From NCBI RefSeq assembly GCF_002215495.1, contig NZ_CP021378.1, positions 2,170,764 through 2,234,763 of the forward strand: DNA of 64,000 nt, given 5' to 3'. Below the pieces are notes generated by a model. It was not told where the DNA came from, made no database searches, and saw only the letters and a list, made by a program, of their open reading frames with translations. Shown one piece after another: positions 46,057 to 54,345 of the stretch; within the stretch, counting starts at the first letter, position 1; every line of letters begins with the position of its first letter. This DNA comes from Porphyrobacter sp. CACIAM 03H1. GTDB lineage: Bacteria; Pseudomonadota; Alphaproteobacteria; Sphingomonadales; Sphingomonadaceae. Position numbers and translations under genes: made by a program.

Positions 46057-46121
46057 CCGTTCGCCTCGAGTGCAGTCGAGAGGCCCCGCGCCATGTGTCT
46101 CGGCTTCGCTCGACACGAACG
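46057..46121 (+). repeat. Type B palindromic repeat between convergent genes
   Basis: A 65 bp copy with left arm CCGTTCGCCTCGAG and right arm CTCGACACGAACG. It fills the whole 77-base gap between the stops of the dnaJ-linked oxygenase gene and the convergent patatin-like gene. A strong stem without a U tail could still act as an mRNA 3'-end stabiliser for both transcripts. Confidence 0.88.
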
Positions 46122-46130
46122 CAAGGTGGT

Positions 46131-48440
46131 TCACCCCATCCGCTCGCGCACTTCCATCCGCACCTGTTCGATCAGCCCGCGCTGGCAGCGCCCGGCGCTT
46201 TCCTCCTCCTCCAGCACCGCGAGGAACACCGCCCGCTTGGCGGCGCGCACCGCCTCGCCCGAGACGCCGCCGGTGACGGTCGATGCGACGAGGTCGATCA
46301 TCCGCTCCGCCCCGTGCAACCGGCCCCACAGGTAATCGTTCTCGCGGTAATCGCGGCTGAAGAAGGCACCGAAATTGTAGAACTCGATGCCCCTGAGCGT
46401 CGCCGCCGTCCCGCCGCCACGGATGCTCAGCGCATCGTCGGGCGAGATGCGGTCTATCTTCACCGGGTTGAACTCGTCGAGCCCCTCGCGCCGTGACAGG
46501 GGCAGGGTGGCGACATCGTAGAAGGGAAAGCCGAGATAGGTGAGCAGCATCCGCCGCTTGAGGTTCTTCGGCATGTCCTCGAGCGCGTCGATCAGCTGTT
46601 CTTCGGCGGCCAGATCGGTCGCGGGCAGGAGCCGCTGGGTGGCGAGCAGATCGAGCACCGCGCCGGGATTGCGGATCGCGTCGGCGGCAAGCTCGCGGAA
46701 ACGGGGCGCGCGCAGCACGTCCTCGTCGGCGCGGTAGTACAGCGCGAGGATCTCGTAGAGCCGGTCGCGCGCACGGTCGAGGGCGTCTTCGGCGATGTCG
46801 GGATCGACCTGCCAGTCGCGCGCGAGCTTGCGGGCGAGGAGCTGCAACCGGCGGATGCGGAAGCCGGTGTCGTGGGCGCGGAAGAAGGCGATCGCGCCGG
46901 GCGTGGCGCCGCCATGCGCGTCGGTCAGCCCGTCGAGCCCGCGCGTCTCGAGCTCACAGCGCAGCGCCCGCACCAGCGGTGCCGTGTCGCCGAGCGGCTG
47001 ACCCGCGGCCTTGAGCGTCAGGCGCGCGAGCTGGTCAAGGATTCCCTCGAACTTGGTCAGCGCATAGGCCCCGAAGGCATAGCCCGCACGCTCGGCGGCG
47101 GCCTGCTGCGCCTTGGCCCGCCATCCGGCGAGGCGCCTGGGCGTGGGCCGGTCGAGCAGGAAGGTGTAGCCGAACAGCTTCTCCACCGCGCGGTCGATGT
47201 CGCCCTGGAGGTCCATGACGATGCGCTTGAGGCGGGCGGCGTCGCGCGATTGCTGTTCGATGCGTTCCAGATCGTCCCTGATCGGCTGTTCGCGCGGGAT
47301 GGTCGAGAGCGAGCCGAAGATCGCGCCGAAGAAGCCGACATCGCGCGCGCGCATCGCCGGGGTGGGGGCGGCGCCTTCCGGGCGCGGGTCGAGATAGACG
47401 AAGCGCCGGTCGACCTCGCGCTGGGCGGGCCGCCCGTGGAGCGCCGCGAGCGCCGCCCCGAAGGGCGCGTTGACCAGCACCGCCCCGTCGATCAGCGCGA
47501 CCTCGCCGACGGTGCCGCGCGCGACGTGCGCGGGCATGGTGCGGGCAAGGAACGACTCGCGGGTGGACCAGCGATGCCCCTCGGTCTCGGCGAGACGGTC
47601 GATCTCGGCGAGGGTGAGCGGCGGGAAGGCGCCGGGAAAGCTCGCGGTGGCGCGGGCAGCGAGCACCAGTTCGAGCGGATCGGCCAGCATCCCGCCATCC
47701 CCGGTGCGTGCGCGGAAATTGATCGGCAGGCGGTGCTCGGTCTCCTCGACCTCCAGCGGGGAGTTGAGGCGCAATGTCTCCGGGTGCCCGCGGAAATCGG
47801 TGACCGTCACGGCGAGGTCGACCGGATAGCCTGGGGGCAGCAGCGGGATGCCGTCGCCTTCCGCCTCCATCTTCTTGAAGGCCTCGTAAAGCATCGCCGA
47901 AAAGCGCGCGCCCGAGAAGGGCGGGCTGAACCAGCGCCCGCGCACGAGGCGCGAGACCTTGGCCCGCACCTCGGCCCGTGTCTCGGGCGAAACGGTGGCG
48001 CTGACGGCGTTGCCCGGACGCGAGAGGAACCATTCGGCGATCGGCTGCGCCCAGAGCTTGGCATACCGCCACATCGGCTCGGCCTCGGGATCGGTGAGTT
48101 CGCTCACGTCGGCATTGGTCAGCCACAGGTCGGTCAGCGGCTCCAGGCTGTGCCCGGCGTGGATCGCCTGCGCGAGGAACACCGCGTTGATCCCGCCCGC
48201 GCTCGCCCCGGTGAGGATGTCGGGCAGCACGCGCAGGCGCAGACCCTGCTGCTGCTCGATTGTGCGCAGGAAATCGCGATAGGCGGCCGCCACGCCCTCG
48301 AGCGGCACCGCGGCGGGGTGATGGAAGGCGCGGCTTGCGCGGGCGAGGTGCCAGACCTCCTTGGTGATCCCGTGCATGTAGACCGCAAGGCTGACCCCGC
48401 CATAACATACCAGGGCTAGGCGCAATTCCTTCTGGCGCAT
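46131..48440 (-). CDS. Patatin-like phospholipase domain protein (DUF3376 type)
   Basis: A 769-residue protein with an N-terminal patatin domain: oxyanion hole CYGGVSLAVYMHGITKEVW, nucleophile Ser80 in GASAGGINAVFLAQ, and the dyad Asp in VALIDGAVLVNAPFG near 315. The long C-terminal part (about 370-769) is of the DUF3376 type seen in large actinobacterial/alphaproteobacterial patatins. It has no signal peptide. Its natural lipid substrate is unknown. It is divergent from radA, sharing a 73-base region with a LexA-type box. Confidence 0.88.
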   Translation of the reverse strand: MRQKELRLALVCYGGVSLAVYMHGITKEVWHLARASRAFHHPAAVPLEGVAAAYRDFLRTIEQQQGLRLRVLPDILTGASAGGINAVFLAQAIHAGHSLEPLTDLWLTNADVSELTDPEAEPMWRYAKLWAQPIAEWFLSRPGNAVSATVSPETRAEVRAKVSRLVRGRWFSPPFSGARFSAMLYEAFKKMEAEGDGIPLLPPGYPVDLAVTVTDFRGHPETLRLNSPLEVEETEHRLPINFRARTGDGGMLADPLELVLAARATASFPGAFPPLTLAEIDRLAETEGHRWSTRESFLARTMPAHVARGTVGEVALIDGAVLVNAPFGAALAALHGRPAQREVDRRFVYLDPRPEGAAPTPAMRARDVGFFGAIFGSLSTIPREQPIRDDLERIEQQSRDAARLKRIVMDLQGDIDRAVEKLFGYTFLLDRPTPRRLAGWRAKAQQAAAERAGYAFGAYALTKFEGILDQLARLTLKAAGQPLGDTAPLVRALRCELETRGLDGLTDAHGGATPGAIAFFRAHDTGFRIRRLQLLARKLARDWQVDPDIAEDALDRARDRLYEILALYYRADEDVLRAPRFRELAADAIRNPGAVLDLLATQRLLPATDLAAEEQLIDALEDMPKNLKRRMLLTYLGFPFYDVATLPLSRREGLDEFNPVKIDRISPDDALSIRGGGTAATLRGIEFYNFGAFFSRDYRENDYLWGRLHGAERMIDLVASTVTGGVSGEAVRAAKRAVFLAVLEEEESAGRCQRGLIEQVRMEVRERMG

Positions 48441-48480
48441 GGCGACTGTCTAGCGGGGAAGACAGGCGGGATGCAATTGC

Positions 48481-48495
48481 GTTCAGCATCTGTTC
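48481..48495 (+). promoter_or_regulatory. Candidate LexA (SOS) box of radA
   Basis: GTTC-AGCATCT-GTTC matches the alphaproteobacterial LexA target GTTC-N7-GTTC. It lies between a TTGCGT hexamer (48477-48482) and a TATGGC hexamer 17 bases further (48500-48505), the place of a core promoter, and 18 bases before the radA ATG. With eight fixed bases, roughly one chance match is expected in 64 kb of this composition, so the position is the main support. Confidence 0.5.
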
Positions 48496-48513
48496 TCGTT
48501 ATGGCGCGTGCCT

Positions 48514-49881
48514 ATGGCAAAAACCAAGCGCCGTTACGTGTGTCAGGAATGCGGCTCGGTCTCGCACCGCTGGCAGGGGCAATGCGCCGATTGCGGACAG
48601 TGGAACACGCTGGTGGAGGACGTGCCGGCGACGGTGTTCTCGCAGAAGCACGACCTTTCGAGCGGCGGGCGGCCGGTGGCCTTCGAGCCCCTCAATGCGC
48701 CCACGACCCTGCCGGTGAGGAAGTCGACCGGCCTCGCCGAATTCGACCGCGCACTGGGCGGCGGGCTGGTGCCCGGCTCGGCGGTGCTGCTCGGCGGCGA
48801 TCCGGGGATCGGCAAGTCGACCCTGCTGCTGCAGACCGCCGCGACCATCGCGCGGGGCGGCAATGATGTGGTTTACGTCAGCGGCGAGGAGGCGGCCGGG
48901 CAGGTGCGGCTGCGCGCAAGCCGCATGGGCGTGGCCGATGCCCCGATCCGGCTCGCGTCCGAGACCTCGGTGCGCGATATCCTGACGACGCTCGGTCAGG
49001 GCGAGCCGCCCGCGCTGCTGGTGATCGATTCGATCCAGACCATGCATTCCGACACCATCGAGGGGGCACCGGGCACCGTCAGCCAGGTTCGCGGCTGCGC
49101 GCTCGAGCTGATCCGCTACGCCAAGGAGTCGGGCTGCGCGCTGGTGCTGGTCGGCCATGTCACCAAGGACGGCACCATCGCCGGCCCGCGTGTCCTCGAA
49201 CACATGGTCGATGTGGTGATGAGCTTCGAGGGGGAGCGCAGCCACCAATACCGCATCCTGCGCGCGCTCAAGAACCGCTTCGGCGCGGTCGACGAAATCG
49301 GGGTCTTCGCCATGGCAACGGAAGGTCTGGAGGAGGTCGCCAACCCTTCGCTGCTGTTCCTCTCGGGCCGCGAGACGCCGCTCGCGGGCAGCGCGGTCTT
49401 CCCGGCGATGGAGGGCACCCGGCCCGTGCTGGTCGAGATCCAGGCGCTGATCGTGCGGCTACAATCGGGCGCGACCCCGCGCCGGGCGGTGGTGGGATGG
49501 GATTCCGGGCGCCTCGCCATGCTGCTCGCCGTGCTCGAATCGCGCTGCGGGCTCAACTTCTCCTCTGCCGAAGTCTATCTCAACATCGCCGGCGGCTATC
49601 GCCTGACAGACCCTGCGGCCGACCTTGCCGTCGCCGCCGCCCTGGTCTCGGCCCTCGCCGACCGGCCGCTGCCCGACAAGGCCGCGTGGTTCGGCGAGGT
49701 CAGCCTTGCAGGCGAGATCCGCCCCGTCGCCCACGCGCCGCTGCGCCTGCGCGAGGCGGCCAAGCTGGGCTTTGCGCGCTGCTACGGCCCCGCGGGCGCC
49801 GCGACGGGCGACAAGGGCGCGCAATATCGCGGCTTGCCGGCGCTTGCGAACCTCGTTGACCAGGTGATGGGCAGCGCATAG
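48514..49881 (+). CDS. radA: DNA repair protein RadA
   Basis: ATPase that drives branch migration in homologous recombination. The 455 residues have the N-terminal C4 zinc finger (CQECG...CADCG), RecA-like core with Walker A GGDPGIGKST, the RadA-specific KNRFG motif (LKNRFGAVDEIG), and a Lon-protease-like C-terminal domain (SGRETPLAGSA...). ATG 48514 is used; a GTG two codons earlier is possible. No Shine-Dalgarno is seen and the predicted promoter would give a near-leaderless mRNA. cvpA follows 11 bases after its stop. Confidence 0.95.
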   Translation: MAKTKRRYVCQECGSVSHRWQGQCADCGQWNTLVEDVPATVFSQKHDLSSGGRPVAFEPLNAPTTLPVRKSTGLAEFDRALGGGLVPGSAVLLGGDPGIGKSTLLLQTAATIARGGNDVVYVSGEEAAGQVRLRASRMGVADAPIRLASETSVRDILTTLGQGEPPALLVIDSIQTMHSDTIEGAPGTVSQVRGCALELIRYAKESGCALVLVGHVTKDGTIAGPRVLEHMVDVVMSFEGERSHQYRILRALKNRFGAVDEIGVFAMATEGLEEVANPSLLFLSGRETPLAGSAVFPAMEGTRPVLVEIQALIVRLQSGATPRRAVVGWDSGRLAMLLAVLESRCGLNFSSAEVYLNIAGGYRLTDPAADLAVAAALVSALADRPLPDKAAWFGEVSLAGEIRPVAHAPLRLREAAKLGFARCYGPAGAATGDKGAQYRGLPALANLVDQVMGSA

Positions 49882-49892
49882 ACCTCGCGCCC

Positions 49893-50438
49893 ATGGCAGG
49901 TCTCGACATCATCATCGCCATCATCGTGGGCGTCGCCGCCATCGGCGGCTTCATGCGCGGGCTCGTGCAGGAAGTCCTAAGCCTCGCCTCGTGGATCATG
50001 GCGGCGATCGCGCTGCACTTTCTCCACCCCGGCCTGACCGAGGGCCTGCGCAATTTCTACCGTGCCGAACCGGCCGTTTCGCTGCTGGCCTTCGCGCTCC
50101 TGCTCCTGATCCCCTATGCCGCGATGAAGGTCATCATCGGCAATGCCAGCGGGGCATCGGACGGGGCGGTGCTGGGGCCGATCGACCGGGTGCTCGGGTT
50201 CGGATTTGGTGCGGTCAAGGGCGCGCTGATGGCGGTCTTCGCCTTCGCCATGCTGGTCACCGGCTTCGACGAGAGCTGGGGCTACACCGGTCGCCCGCAA
50301 TGGATCACCGGTGCACGCACCTATCCGGCCGCCGATGCCTTCTCGCGCCAGCTCCTGCCATCGATCGCGATCCGGCGCGACCGGCTGCGCGGCGAGAACG
50401 AGGCGCGCGAGGCTGCGGCGGCCAGGTTCGCCAAGTGA
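49893..50438 (+). CDS. cvpA: CvpA family membrane protein
   Basis: A 181-residue inner-membrane protein with four hydrophobic helices in the first 130 residues (LDIIIAIIVGVAAIGGFMRGLVQEVLSLASW, SLLAFALLLLIPYAAMKVIIG, GALMAVFAFAMLVTGF) and a charged C-terminus. CvpA was named for colicin V production; in enteric bacteria it contributes to envelope tolerance to bile salts. It is the second gene of a radA-cvpA-NifU-like run. purF, the usual neighbour in enterics, is absent here. Confidence 0.9.
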   Translation: MAGLDIIIAIIVGVAAIGGFMRGLVQEVLSLASWIMAAIALHFLHPGLTEGLRNFYRAEPAVSLLAFALLLLIPYAAMKVIIGNASGASDGAVLGPIDRVLGFGFGAVKGALMAVFAFAMLVTGFDESWGYTGRPQWITGARTYPAADAFSRQLLPSIAIRRDRLRGENEAREAAAARFAK

Positions 50439-50444
50439 CGGCCG

Positions 50445-50885
50445 GTGACTGCGCGCGCATCGACAAGGCTCTATTCGCCCGAACTCCTGTCGCTGGCGAC
50501 GGCGCTTGCGGCATTCCCCCTCGCTGACGACCTGCCGCTCCGTGCCGAGGCGCGCTCGCGCAGCTGCGGCAGCGTGATTGCGCTCGGGCTGGCGCTGGAC
50601 GGGGCGGGGCAGGTCGAGCGTGTCGGAATGCAGGTCAGCGCCTGCGCCATCGGACAGGCCTCGGCGGCGCTGCTGGCCCAAGGCGCGGCGGGCGCCGATC
50701 CGGAGGATTTCCACCGCACCCTCGGCGCGCTCGAGGCGTGGCTGGCGGGCGAGGGCGCCCTGCCGTCATGGCCGGGAATCACCGCGCTGGCACCCGCACA
50801 GGCGCACGCCGGGCGCCACGGCGCGCTGCTCTTGCCGTGGAAGGCCGCTCTCGCGGCGCTTTCAAGCGGCGCGGACGCGCGCTAG
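50445..50885 (+). CDS. IscU/NifU-like iron-sulfur cluster scaffold protein
   Basis: A 146-residue protein of the SufU/IscU fold. The sites that ligate the cluster are present: SRSCGSV and SACAIGQASAALL, the latter the family's C-A-I-x-x-A-S signature. The third conserved Cys of IscU is not evident in the C-terminal half, so it may be a divergent scaffold. A GTG start at 50445 is used, 7 bases after the cvpA stop. Its place between cvpA and an MFS gene is common in sphingomonads. Confidence 0.78.
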   Translation: MTARASTRLYSPELLSLATALAAFPLADDLPLRAEARSRSCGSVIALGLALDGAGQVERVGMQVSACAIGQASAALLAQGAAGADPEDFHRTLGALEAWLAGEGALPSWPGITALAPAQAHAGRHGALLLPWKAALAALSSGADAR

Positions 50886-50934
50886 GGACGTGTCCCGAGA
50901 AGCTGCCTCGGGCGGCAAAGGGGATAAGAGAAAC

Positions 50935-52566
50935 ATGGCAGAGGCGCAGGCGCTCGCTGACCGCGAGCCGTCAGAACAGGAAATCCGGCTGGTGATCGGC
51001 GCATCGTCCGCCGGCACCATCTTCGAGTGGTACGATTTCTTCATCTACGGCACGCTCGCCTACATCCTCAAGGACGCCTTCTACGCCACCGACAACGAGA
51101 CGCTGGGTCTCCTGCTGGTGTGGTCGACCTTCGCAGTCGGCTTCGCCTTCCGCCCGCTGGGTGCGGTGCTGTTCGGCTTTCTGGGGGACAGGCTGGGGCG
51201 CAAATACACCTTCCTCGTCACCGTTACCCTCATGGGGATCGCCACCGCCGGCGTGGGCCTGATCCCGACAGTCGACACCATCGGCATGGCGGCGCCGATC
51301 ATCGTGATCCTGCTGCGGGTGATACAGGGCCTCGCGCTCGGCGGCGAATATGGCGGCGCGGCGATCTATGTCGCCGAGCACGCCCCGCCCGAAAAGCGCG
51401 GCTTCTACACCAGCTTCATCCAGGCCAGCGTGGCCGGGGGCTTCGTGCTGTCGATCATCGTCGTGCTGGCCTGCCGCGCACTGATCCCGGCCGATGCCTT
51501 CGCCGCATGGGGCTGGCGCATGCCCTTCCTGCTCTCGATCATCCTCCTGCTGATCTCGCTGTGGATGCGCCTCAAGCTGTCGGAAAGCCCGGTGTTCCAG
51601 GCGATGAAGGCGGCAGGCGAGACCTCGGGCAACCCCTTCGTCGAGAGCATGACCTATCCCGGCAATCCCAAGCGCCTGTTCGTCGCGCTGTTCGGGATCA
51701 CCGGCATCCTGACGACGATATGGTACACGGCCTTCTTCTCGGGGATGAGCTTCCTGCGCGGGCCGATGCATGTCGACGACCTGACGGTCGAACTGGTGCT
51801 GCTGGTCTCGGGCCTGATCGCCATGAGTTTCTACATCGTGGTCGGCAAGTGGTCCGACCGGGTCGGGCGCAAGCTGCCGATCATCGTCGGATCGGTGCTG
51901 ACGCTTGCGCTCCTCTTCCCGCTGTTCTGGCTCATGGGCAGCCTGGCCAACCCCGCGATCGCCGAGGCGGCGGAGCGCGCGCCGGTGGTGGTGAGCGGCC
52001 CGGCCTGCGAGACCGATCCCTTCGCCGAACTGTTCCAGCGCGACCAGACCGATTGCGGCAAGGTCCTCGAGACGCTGACCGCCGCGGGCGTGCCCTACAC
52101 CCTGACCGCGGGGGATGCGGTCACCCTCAGCGTCGGCGGGGAGCCTGTGCCGGTCGATCCGGCATGGTTCGCCGACGGAGCAGCGCGCAAGGCGGGGATC
52201 CAGGGCGCTCTCGGGCAATACGGGTTCGACTTCGCCAAGCAGCAACCGCCCCTCGCCAACATCATCGGCATCGTCGGCGTGCTGCTGGTGCTGGGGCTGC
52301 TCTCGGCGCTGACCTATGGTTCGGTTGCCGCACTTCTTTCGGAGATGTTCCCGGCCCGGATCCGCTATTCCTCGATGTCGATCCCCTACCACATCGGCGC
52401 GGGCTATCTTGGCGGGTTCCTGCCGCTGATCGCCGGCGTGATCGTGGCCCGGACGGGGGATATCTATTCCGGCCTGTGGTACACTTGGGCGGTGGTCGCC
52501 TTCGGCCTGCTGGTCGCATGGTGGGGCATTCCGGGAGGCCCGCCGCGAGACTTTGTCGATGAATGA
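50935..52566 (+). CDS. MHS-type MFS transporter with an extra extracytoplasmic loop
   Basis: A 543-residue inner-membrane symporter of the metabolite:H+ family (ProP/KgtP-like). Signatures are IFEWYDFFIYGTLA at the first helix, GDRLGRKYTF, and QGLALGGEYGGAAIYVAEHAP. Between about residues 342 and 437 a roughly 95-residue hydrophilic insertion breaks the usual layout; it carries two cysteines (CETDPF ... DQTDC) suited to a disulfide and lies where an external loop is expected. The gene overlaps alr by 8 bases. Substrate unknown, possibly an organic acid. Confidence 0.85.
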   Translation: MAEAQALADREPSEQEIRLVIGASSAGTIFEWYDFFIYGTLAYILKDAFYATDNETLGLLLVWSTFAVGFAFRPLGAVLFGFLGDRLGRKYTFLVTVTLMGIATAGVGLIPTVDTIGMAAPIIVILLRVIQGLALGGEYGGAAIYVAEHAPPEKRGFYTSFIQASVAGGFVLSIIVVLACRALIPADAFAAWGWRMPFLLSIILLLISLWMRLKLSESPVFQAMKAAGETSGNPFVESMTYPGNPKRLFVALFGITGILTTIWYTAFFSGMSFLRGPMHVDDLTVELVLLVSGLIAMSFYIVVGKWSDRVGRKLPIIVGSVLTLALLFPLFWLMGSLANPAIAEAAERAPVVVSGPACETDPFAELFQRDQTDCGKVLETLTAAGVPYTLTAGDAVTLSVGGEPVPVDPAWFADGAARKAGIQGALGQYGFDFAKQQPPLANIIGIVGVLLVLGLLSALTYGSVAALLSEMFPARIRYSSMSIPYHIGAGYLGGFLPLIAGVIVARTGDIYSGLWYTWAVVAFGLLVAWWGIPGGPPRDFVDE

Positions 52567-53641
52567 CAGCTACCGGGCGGCGATGGGCCACGCTCCAGAC
52601 CCCCTGCTGCCTCCGCCCAGCCTGCGCCTGACCGTCGATCGCGAGGCACTCGCGGCCAATTGGCGGGCGCTCGATGCGCTGTCGGGCGCGGCGCGCGCGG
52701 GCGCTGCGGTCAAGGCGGACTGCTACGGCCTCGGCGTGGACACCTGCGTTCCGGTGCTCAGGGATGCGGGGTGCGAGACCTTCTTCGTCGCGCACTGGAG
52801 CGAGGTCGCGGGGGTGATCGCCCACGTCCCCGCCGAACATGTGGCGGTGCTCCACGGCCCGTTGACGACCGAAGACTGCGCCTATGCGCGGGCGAGCGGG
52901 GCGGTGCCGGTGATCAATTCGCTCGAACAGGCCGCAATGTGGACGAACAGCGGGGGCGGGCGCTGCCATCTGATGGTCGACACCGGGATCAACCGGCTCG
53001 GCATCGCGCTGGCCGAAGCGGGCGATCCGCGGATCGCCGCGCTCGAGATCGACATGTTGATGAGCCATCTCGCCAGCGCCGACGAGACCACGGCGATGAA
53101 CCGGATGCAGGCCGAACTGCTGCGCGAGGCGGCCGAGATCGTCCCGCACCGGCGGCTCAGCCTCGCCAACAGCGCCGGGATTGCCCTGGGGGAGAGCTTC
53201 GCCTTCGACATGACGCGCCCCGGCCTTGCCCTCTACGGCGGGGTGCCGCGCGCCGAACTGGCGGGCGCGATCCGTCCCGTCGCCCGCGTCGAGGCACGCC
53301 TGCTGCAATGCCGCCAGCTCGCGCCTGGCGAGGGCGTGGGCTACAACTCCACCTTCATCGCGCCCACCCACATGCGGGTCGGCACGGTCTCGATCGGCTA
53401 TGCCGACGGGTTCCTGCGCAGCCGCGGCCCGGGCAATGCGCTCCGTCACGAGGGCCGGCCGCTGCCGATCCTGGGCAAGGTCTCGATGGACATGGTGGTC
53501 GTCGATCTGGGCGCGGCACCCGATCTTGTGGCCGGAGACTGGCTCGAGGTTCCCTGGGACATTGCCGATGCTGCGCAGCAAAATGCTCTGTCTCCGTATG
53601 AAATGCTGACGGTGATCGGCGCGCGCCTACGCCGCGGTTGA
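52559..53641 (+). CDS. alr: Alanine racemase
   Basis: PLP enzyme making D-alanine for peptidoglycan. In 360 residues the PLP lysine is Lys52 in AAVKADCYGLGV (Cys replaces the more usual Ala/Ser) and the catalytic Tyr is about 262 in GEGVGYNSTFIAP; MVDTGINRLGI, LANSAG and RPGLALYG are also present. ATG 52559 lies inside the end of the MHS transporter gene (8-base overlap), which shows coupling. The transporter might handle alanine or a related compound, but this is inference. Confidence 0.94.
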   Translation: MNDSYRAAMGHAPDPLLPPPSLRLTVDREALAANWRALDALSGAARAGAAVKADCYGLGVDTCVPVLRDAGCETFFVAHWSEVAGVIAHVPAEHVAVLHGPLTTEDCAYARASGAVPVINSLEQAAMWTNSGGGRCHLMVDTGINRLGIALAEAGDPRIAALEIDMLMSHLASADETTAMNRMQAELLREAAEIVPHRRLSLANSAGIALGESFAFDMTRPGLALYGGVPRAELAGAIRPVARVEARLLQCRQLAPGEGVGYNSTFIAPTHMRVGTVSIGYADGFLRSRGPGNALRHEGRPLPILGKVSMDMVVVDLGAAPDLVAGDWLEVPWDIADAAQQNALSPYEMLTVIGARLRRG

Positions 53642-53669
53642 CAGATTCGGGCGCGGTTGTTGCACTGCA
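53638..53669 (+). promoter_or_regulatory. Candidate phaR promoter with PhaR-type operator
   Basis: TTGACA (53638-53643), a perfect -35 at the alr stop, is followed 17 bases later by a weak -10 (TGCACT). The -10 overlaps TTGCACTGCAG, close to the CTGC-N3-GCAG dyad proposed for PhaR repressors of other alphaproteobacteria. That would make phaR self-repressing. The -10 has only 3 of 6 consensus bases. Confidence 0.3.
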
Positions 53670-53724
53670 GCGTGTGCAGGTGCTAAGGAGCATGCGACGG
53701 GACGCAATTCGGGATCGACACACA

Positions 53725-54303
53725 ATGGCGGGCAGGGCGAAATCGGCATCGGGCGAAGCGGGCGATGCGATCATCATCAAGAAATACGCCAACCGGCGGC
53801 TCTACAACACGGCCTCCTCGAGCTACATCACGCTCGAGGACCTGGCCAAGATGGTTCGCGAGAATGTCGAGTTCCAGGTGCTCGACGCCAAGACCGGTGA
53901 CGACATCACCCACCAGATCCTGACCCAGATCATCATGGACGAGGAAGCCAGCGGCGGCCAGCAGATGCTCCCCGTCAGCTTCCTCCGGCAGCTGATCGGC
54001 ATGTACGGCAATTCGATGCAGGCGATGATGCCGTCCTATCTCGAAGCCAGCATGGCCAATTTCCGCGAGAACCAGTCCAAGATCCGCGAGGCCTTCGAGA
54101 AGGGCATCAGCGCTACGCCCTTCGCCGCGATCCATGAAACCAACATGGCGATGATGCGCGCCGCGGCCGACGTGTTCATGCCGGGGATCGGCAAGCCCAA
54201 GGACAAGCCGCGCCCGCCCGCCGGCGACAACCGCGACGAGATCGCGGTGCTGCGCGAGCAGATGGCGGCGATGCAAAAGAAGCTGGACGAACTCGGCAAA
54301 TAG
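53725..54303 (+). CDS. phaR: Polyhydroxyalkanoate synthesis repressor PhaR
   Basis: DNA- and PHA-granule-binding repressor of phasin and storage genes. The 192-residue protein has the PHB_acc_N domain (IIIKKYANRRLYNTASSSYITLEDLAKMVRENVEFQVLDAKTGDDITHQILTQII) and the PHB_acc repeat (MLPVSFLRQLIGMYGNSMQAMMPSYLEASM), then a charged coiled-coil end. ATG 53725 is chosen; an ATG at 53692 sits too close to an AAGGA. No pha synthesis genes are in the window. Confidence 0.9.
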   Translation: MAGRAKSASGEAGDAIIIKKYANRRLYNTASSSYITLEDLAKMVRENVEFQVLDAKTGDDITHQILTQIIMDEEASGGQQMLPVSFLRQLIGMYGNSMQAMMPSYLEASMANFRENQSKIREAFEKGISATPFAAIHETNMAMMRAAADVFMPGIGKPKDKPRPPAGDNRDEIAVLREQMAAMQKKLDELGK

Positions 54304-54345
54304 CGCATAGCGCCCTGCCGCAATTCCAAGCAGGAAAGCCCAACA

